Source: Oscillospiraceae bacterium (GTDB lineage Bacteria; Bacillota; Clostridia; Saccharofermentanales; Saccharofermentanaceae). From it: DNA of 36,133 bases. The stretch covers positions 1 to 36,133 of the forward strand of contig CACYRM010000007.1 in NCBI GenBank assembly GCA_902776845.1, read 5' to 3'. The notes beneath the pieces were generated by a model. That model was given only the letters and a program-made list of their open reading frames with translations, searched no databases and was not told the DNA's origin. Below, one piece after another: positions 31,657 through 36,133 of the stretch (positions within the stretch are counted from its first letter, which is position 1; each line of letters opens with the position of its first letter). Both the position numbers and the translations under genes were made by a program.

Positions 31657-34380
31657 ATGGCAGACAGTGACGACAAGAAACGGGCCAGGCTTCAACAGGA
31701 AGCCGAGATGGACGAGGTGTTCAAGTCAGAACAGACAACAATAGTTCCTGTAGACTTGGACGGAGAGATGAAGAAGTCCTTCATCGACTACGCGATGTCG
31801 GTTATTTCCGACCGTGCGCTTCCGGACATCAGAGACGGTCTCAAGCCGGTTCACAGAAGAATTCTCTATTCGATGTTTACACAGGGATTTACTCCTGATA
31901 AGCCGTACCGTAAGTGCGCTACCACGATCGGTGACGTTTTGGGACGTTTCCACCCTCACGGTGACGCTTCGGTATACGATGCTCTCGTAAGACTTGCCCA
32001 GGATTTCTCCCTGAGACATCCTCTTGTTGACGGACACGGCAACTTCGGATCACTGGACGGAGATCCGCCGGCTGCTTACCGTTATACTGAGGCAAGGCTC
32101 GAGAAGATAGCTCTCGAGATGATGAGGGATATCAACAAGAACACGGTTGATTTCAGACCTAACTTTGATGAGCACGAGATGGAGCCTGTATCGCTTCCGT
32201 CGAGATTCCCTAACTTCCTCGTAAACGGCGCTGTAGGTATCGCCGTAGGTATGGCTACCAATATCCCTCCGCATAATCTCGGAGAGGTTATAGACGGATG
32301 CATCATGATGATGAACAATCCGGATGTAACGGTTGATGAACTCATGACTGTTGTTAAGGGTCCTGACTTCCCTACTGGAGGCGCTATACTCGGCACATCA
32401 GGTATCAGGGAAGCTTATCTTACCGGTAAGGGACGTATCATGGTCCGTGCCCATGCCGAGATCGAGGAGCATGCAGGCAAGACAAGGATAATTATCCACG
32501 ATATTCCTTACGCTGTTAACAAGGCCAGACTGATCGAGCGTATGGCTGATCTTGTCAAGGAGAAGAAGGTCGAGGGAATCTCCGGATTAAGAGATGAATC
32601 TGACCGTAACGAACAGGTAAGAATCGTTATCGAGCTTAAGAAGGATTCCAATGCTGACGTTGTCCTCAACCAGCTTTATAAGAACTGTTCGCTCCAGGAT
32701 GCGTGCTGCGCAAATATGCTCGCGCTTGTACCTGACAGCGAAGGAAAGCTCGAACCCAAGCTCGTAGGACTTAAGGAAGCTCTCTTCTACTACATAAAGC
32801 ACCAGGAAGACGTTGTTACACGCCGCACACAGTACGATCTCGAAAAGGATGAGGCTAAGAAGCACATTGATGAAGGTCTCCTTATCGCAATGGATTATAT
32901 CGATGAGATCATCGCGATCATCAGATCTTCACGTACTGAAGCTGAGGCAAAGGTCCGTATGTGCGAACGCTTCGGCCTTACCGATAAGCAGGCCCAGCAT
33001 ATCGTTGATATGAGACTCGGCCGTCTTACCGGTCTTGAGAGGGAGAAGCTCGAAGCCGAGATCAAGGCTCTCACTGAGGAGATCGAATACTTCCACAGAG
33101 TCCTTTCCGACAAAGAACTCCTTGATGACATCATCAAGACAGAGATGACTGAGATCAAGAACAAGTTCGCCACGCCGAGAGTGTCCGAGATCATCAACGG
33201 TTCTTTCGAGGACATTGATGATGAATCTCTGATCCAGGAAGAGAATATCGTTGTAACCCTTACGCACTTCGGATATATCAAGCGCCAGAGGGTTGATACA
33301 TACAAGGCACAGCACAGAGGCGGAAGGGGAATCTCAGGCCAGTCCACAAGAGAAGAGGACTATGTCGAGAAGATCATTACAACGACTACACACAAGTTCC
33401 TTCTCTGCTTTACAAATACCGGACGTGTTTTCAAGATCAAGGGATACAAGATCCCCGAGACCACTTCACGTTCTGCGAGAGGAACGGCTCTTGTCAATCT
33501 TCTGAATCTCAATGACGGTGAGACCATAAGGAACATCATTCCGATCGACAGCTTTGAGGAAGAGGATCTTTATCTCACGACAGTTACCAGATACGGTGTA
33601 ATCAAGAAGACCTCTATCGATAAATATGCAAATATCAACAAGAATGGTCTTATTGCCACAAAGATCCGTGAAGGAGACAGCGTTGTTGCCGTCCAGCTCA
33701 CCAGGGCCGGTCAGGAAGTCATCGTTGTATCTGCCGCAGGCAAATCTGTCAGATTCAACTCTGACGATGCCCGTGATATGGGCCGCGGCGCTACGGGCGT
33801 AAGGGCTATGAGACTTGCTGATGACGATGAGGTAGTCGGCATGGAGCCTGTTGATCCTTCACGCGAGATCCTTGTTATCTCCGAGAAGGGTTACGGCAAG
33901 AGAAGCAAGATCGATGATTACCGTGTCCAGAGCAGAGGCGGTAAGGGTATCATCACATACAAGGTCTCCGAGAAGACGGGAAGACTTTGCGGTACCGTAT
34001 CTGTTACTGACGATGACGACCTTCTTATCATCACGAGCCAGGGCGTTATCATCAGAGTCAGGGCAAATGAGATCCCTACACTCTCAAGAGCGACATCAGG
34101 CGTTAAGCTCATGAAGTCCAATAATGCCATGGTCGTAGACTTTGCCCTTACTGACAGGGAAGAGGAAGAGCCTGAAGAAGGTGAGGAAGCCAATGAGGTT
34201 ACTGAAGGATCCGATGCATCTGAGGTAACGGCAGTCATAGAAGACGGTCTCAGCCCCAATGCAAGTAAGGTTCAGGAACTCGCCGATACGCTTGCTGCCG
34301 AGATTGAGGCGGATGGCATTGCGACTGCTGAAGATGCAGATGATGTTGAAGGCTCCGATGATAAAGGTGAAGATATCTGA
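31657..34380 (+). CDS. gyrA: DNA gyrase subunit A
   Basis: A 907-residue type II topoisomerase subunit that cleaves and rejoins DNA and, with GyrB, introduces negative supercoils. The catalytic Tyr is Y143 in AAYRYTEARL. The quinolone-determining segment HPHGDASVYDALVRLAQ has Ala at the position equal to E. coli Ser83 (A104 here). The C-terminal beta-pinwheel contains the GyrA-box-like QHRGGRG, supporting GyrA over ParC, and ends in an acidic tail of about 65 residues. GGAGG lies six bases before the ATG. The stop overlaps the next gene (TGATG). gyrB is not in the window. Confidence 0.94.
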   Translation: MADSDDKKRARLQQEAEMDEVFKSEQTTIVPVDLDGEMKKSFIDYAMSVISDRALPDIRDGLKPVHRRILYSMFTQGFTPDKPYRKCATTIGDVLGRFHPHGDASVYDALVRLAQDFSLRHPLVDGHGNFGSLDGDPPAAYRYTEARLEKIALEMMRDINKNTVDFRPNFDEHEMEPVSLPSRFPNFLVNGAVGIAVGMATNIPPHNLGEVIDGCIMMMNNPDVTVDELMTVVKGPDFPTGGAILGTSGIREAYLTGKGRIMVRAHAEIEEHAGKTRIIIHDIPYAVNKARLIERMADLVKEKKVEGISGLRDESDRNEQVRIVIELKKDSNADVVLNQLYKNCSLQDACCANMLALVPDSEGKLEPKLVGLKEALFYYIKHQEDVVTRRTQYDLEKDEAKKHIDEGLLIAMDYIDEIIAIIRSSRTEAEAKVRMCERFGLTDKQAQHIVDMRLGRLTGLEREKLEAEIKALTEEIEYFHRVLSDKELLDDIIKTEMTEIKNKFATPRVSEIINGSFEDIDDESLIQEENIVVTLTHFGYIKRQRVDTYKAQHRGGRGISGQSTREEDYVEKIITTTTHKFLLCFTNTGRVFKIKGYKIPETTSRSARGTALVNLLNLNDGETIRNIIPIDSFEEEDLYLTTVTRYGVIKKTSIDKYANINKNGLIATKIREGDSVVAVQLTRAGQEVIVVSAAGKSVRFNSDDARDMGRGATGVRAMRLADDDEVVGMEPVDPSREILVISEKGYGKRSKIDDYRVQSRGGKGIITYKVSEKTGRLCGTVSVTDDDDLLIITSQGVIIRVRANEIPTLSRATSGVKLMKSNNAMVVDFALTDREEEEPEEGEEANEVTEGSDASEVTAVIEDGLSPNASKVQELADTLAAEIEADGIATAEDADDVEGSDDKGEDI

Positions 34381-35816
34381 TGAGAAATAAAAAGGCTACA
34401 GGATCATTGATCAGGACCGCGGCGGTATTTATCGCTGCGGTATTCCTCGTATGTTCCGTTGCCTTATTTGCGCTTCCTGCAAGGAACGTATCGGCCGATG
34501 TAGGCCAGCCGGATATTCCTGTTCCCGCTTTAAGCGATGTTCATTGTGCATCTTACTGTGTATACGATAAGACCACAGGTTACATAGTTATCAGCATGAA
34601 TCCCGATGACCGTATCTATCCGGCATCGATGACAAAGATAATGACATGCCTGCTGAGTCTTGAGTATCTGGACACTTCGTTAAGACTGGAGGTCAGTCCG
34701 TCCGCTCTTGCGGGTCTTGATGCCGATTCATCGCTCATGGGAGTTCTTGAAGGTGAGAAGGTAAAGGTAAGCGAGCTCTTATACGGACTTATGCTTCCTT
34801 CGGGAAATGATGCCGCCAATGTTTTGGGAGAAGGCTGTGTCGACGCTTTTTTCGAGAAATATCCTGCAGGCGGGACCGCAGTGAACGCTGACGGTGTCAA
34901 CTCGCAGTATATTCTTGATAAATTAAATGATAATAAAGAACATATTCTTTCATCACGCAAGCTTGAAGCATTCGCGGTGCTCATGAATCTCCGTGCGGAG
35001 AAGCTCGGTTGCAAGGGAACGCATTTCGTTAACGCGTGCGGACTGCCTGACGATAATCATTTCACGACCGCTTATGATCTGACACTGATCATGGCAGCGG
35101 CATCGGAGAGTGATGATTTCAAGACTCTTATCAGTGCTCCTTCCCACGTGTTTGCAGCAACAAACAGGCATAAGTCCGATGCATGGAGTTACGTTAAGAA
35201 TTCCAATTATCTGCTTTACGATCCCTGGCTTGCCACAAAGACAGCCAACGGCACCGATTCACATCTTTCAGCTGTTATCGGTGGAAAGACCGGAACCACT
35301 TCGCAGGCAGGAAAGGGACTTACCATCTACACCGTTAATGAGAACGGTCATGATCTCATGATATCTATCTGCGGTATTCCGCAGGACTATTATTTCTATA
35401 CCACTATGTATCTGGCTTCAGTCACGGCATACGGCAATCTCGCGTGCTGGGAGTCGGATCCCGTTACAAGAGTATACGGAACTACAGGAGACTACAGATG
35501 GGTCAATGCACCGTCAGCGGAACAGCCGGTATATGATCCTCTCATCAATCCCGGAGATGAACCCGACGGATTTGAACTTATTAAGGACACTCCTGCTCCG
35601 ACACCCGTATCAGAACAGGAAACAGTAGAAGAGGATCCTGAAGAGACAGCCGACACGCTCGAACTGTTTATAAAACACAATCCCGTTATATCCGGAGTGA
35701 TCGGCGGACTCATGCTGATCATAATGATATTAAATATAGTTCTCTGGGTAAGGATCAACCGCATCAAGCATGCAGCTGAAAGAAGAGCCAAAAAGAACTC
35801 GTCCAAGAAGAAATAA
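34380..35816 (+). CDS. D-alanyl-D-alanine carboxypeptidase (PBP5/DacF type)
   Basis: A 478-residue low-molecular-weight penicillin-binding protein that trims the terminal D-Ala of peptidoglycan stem peptides. A signal peptide (about 12-39) ends near NVSA. The three active-site motifs are SMTK (83-86), SGN (141-143) and KTG (303-305). A linker rich in Glu, Pro and Thr leads to a C-terminal membrane helix (about 440-462) and a Lys-rich cytoplasmic tail, giving membrane anchorage at the outer face. The ATG overlaps the gyrA stop by one base, so the two genes are translationally coupled, an unusual pairing. Confidence 0.94.
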   Translation: MRNKKATGSLIRTAAVFIAAVFLVCSVALFALPARNVSADVGQPDIPVPALSDVHCASYCVYDKTTGYIVISMNPDDRIYPASMTKIMTCLLSLEYLDTSLRLEVSPSALAGLDADSSLMGVLEGEKVKVSELLYGLMLPSGNDAANVLGEGCVDAFFEKYPAGGTAVNADGVNSQYILDKLNDNKEHILSSRKLEAFAVLMNLRAEKLGCKGTHFVNACGLPDDNHFTTAYDLTLIMAAASESDDFKTLISAPSHVFAATNRHKSDAWSYVKNSNYLLYDPWLATKTANGTDSHLSAVIGGKTGTTSQAGKGLTIYTVNENGHDLMISICGIPQDYYFYTTMYLASVTAYGNLACWESDPVTRVYGTTGDYRWVNAPSAEQPVYDPLINPGDEPDGFELIKDTPAPTPVSEQETVEEDPEETADTLELFIKHNPVISGVIGGLMLIIMILNIVLWVRINRIKHAAERRAKKNSSKKK

Positions 35817-35947
35817 GCGGGCATAAGCCTCTTGTTTCCGCCTGTTCAGGACAATGATCCCTGCGGTTCTCCTGAAAGCCCGGAATTTAATTGAATAAAG
35901 GGTTTTACGGATTTTGAAAAAAATTTCAAAAAGCTCGAAAAAACTTC
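35817..35947. other. Gene-free spacer after the carboxypeptidase gene
   Basis: No coding frame is supported. TTCAGGA and TCCTGAA around 35844-35877 could form a stem but lack a T tract, so the end of the gyrA operon is not clear. An A-rich stretch at about 35928-35945 resembles the UP element often found just upstream of strong rRNA promoters. Confidence 0.4.
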
Positions 35948-35976
35948 TTGACACAATCCCCGTGGTGGTATATCCT
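35948..35976 (+). promoter_or_regulatory. Strong promoter, probably of an rRNA operon
   Basis: TTGACA (35948-35953), a 17-base spacer and TATCCT (35971-35976), preceded by an A-rich stretch, form a strong sigma-A promoter. No open reading frame follows in the window. The downstream leader resembles clostridial 16S rRNA leaders. Confidence 0.75.
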
Positions 35977-35982
35977 TTACAA

Positions 35983-36133
35983 GCACTTTGACGGAGGCAC
36001 GCAAAAAATGTGCACAGAAATCAAAGGAAAAGCGCGGATCTTGAAAATTGAATAGAATGCAAAACTTGAAGTAAAACGGACCTTTTTCAATTCTAAGAAT
36101 TGAGTTTTTATTAAAGTAATTTGAGCCAAACAT
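35983..36133 (+). ncRNA. Probable rRNA operon leader
   Basis: About 150 bases of apparent untranslated leader. It contains GATCTTGAAAATTGAATAG (36037-36055), like the boxA-type leader segment of clostridial rRNA operons. A 17-bp perfect palindrome TCAATTCT-A-AGAATTGA (36087-36103) is a candidate RNase III processing stem or antitermination element. The final GAGCCAAAC is often found just upstream of 16S genes. The 16S itself would start past the window end, so this is inferred. Confidence 0.55.

Overview
The window looks like chromosomal DNA from a member of the Clostridia (Bacillota), probably a plant-polysaccharide-degrading anaerobe. Supporting signs are purine-rich AGGAGG-type ribosome sites, sigma-A promoters of the TTGACA-17-TATAAT type, a YesL/YesM/YesN/LplB/LplC-type carbohydrate locus, VanSR-like two-component systems, and the gene order rpmH-rnpA-yidD-yidC-jag-mnmE-mnmG-rsmG. 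I cannot name a genus from sequence alone. No CRISPR array, insertion sequence, tRNA or prophage was recognised.

Layout. (1) 1-2291: end of the spc ribosomal operon (rpsE 3' end, rpmD, rplO, secY), closed by a terminator directly after secY. (2) 2319-3518: an Mbeg1-like alpha/beta-hydrolase whose start codon sits where transcription should begin. (3) 3551-6156, minus: a sensor kinase/response regulator pair. (4) 6300-6848: a histidine phosphatase, followed by an AT-rich gap with a strong nested hairpin. (5) 7162-10100, minus: a VTC-type polyphosphate polymerase, a DUF4956 membrane protein and a Cthe_2159-like beta-helix lipoprotein, divergent from an OmpR-family regulator and kinase (10266-12187). 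(6) 12256-24468: a carbohydrate locus with a three-domain esterase/GH43/CBM-like protein, a YesM/YesN two-component system, a solute-binding lipoprotein, two permeases and an unusual YesL fusion. No ABC ATPase is present, so a shared MsmX-type ATPase elsewhere is inferred. (7) 24605-31505: the rpmH-to-rsmG block, without dnaA, gyrB or parAB in view. (8) 31657-35816: gyrA overlapping a D-Ala-D-Ala carboxypeptidase gene. (9) 35948-36133: a strong promoter and leader resembling the start of an rRNA operon whose 16S gene would begin just past the window.

How the parts work together. YesM/YesN probably sense a sugar-related cue and switch on the importer. The CE/GH43 enzyme lacks a signal peptide and would deacylate and cleave imported decorated oligosaccharides in the cytoplasm. 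The VTC/DUF4956/lipoprotein/two-component cluster is the best candidate for a poorly described system. A CTTAA-N6-CTTAA direct repeat with an 11-bp period lies in its divergent control region and also upstream of the other OmpR-type system at 6156, suggesting related or cross-talking regulons.
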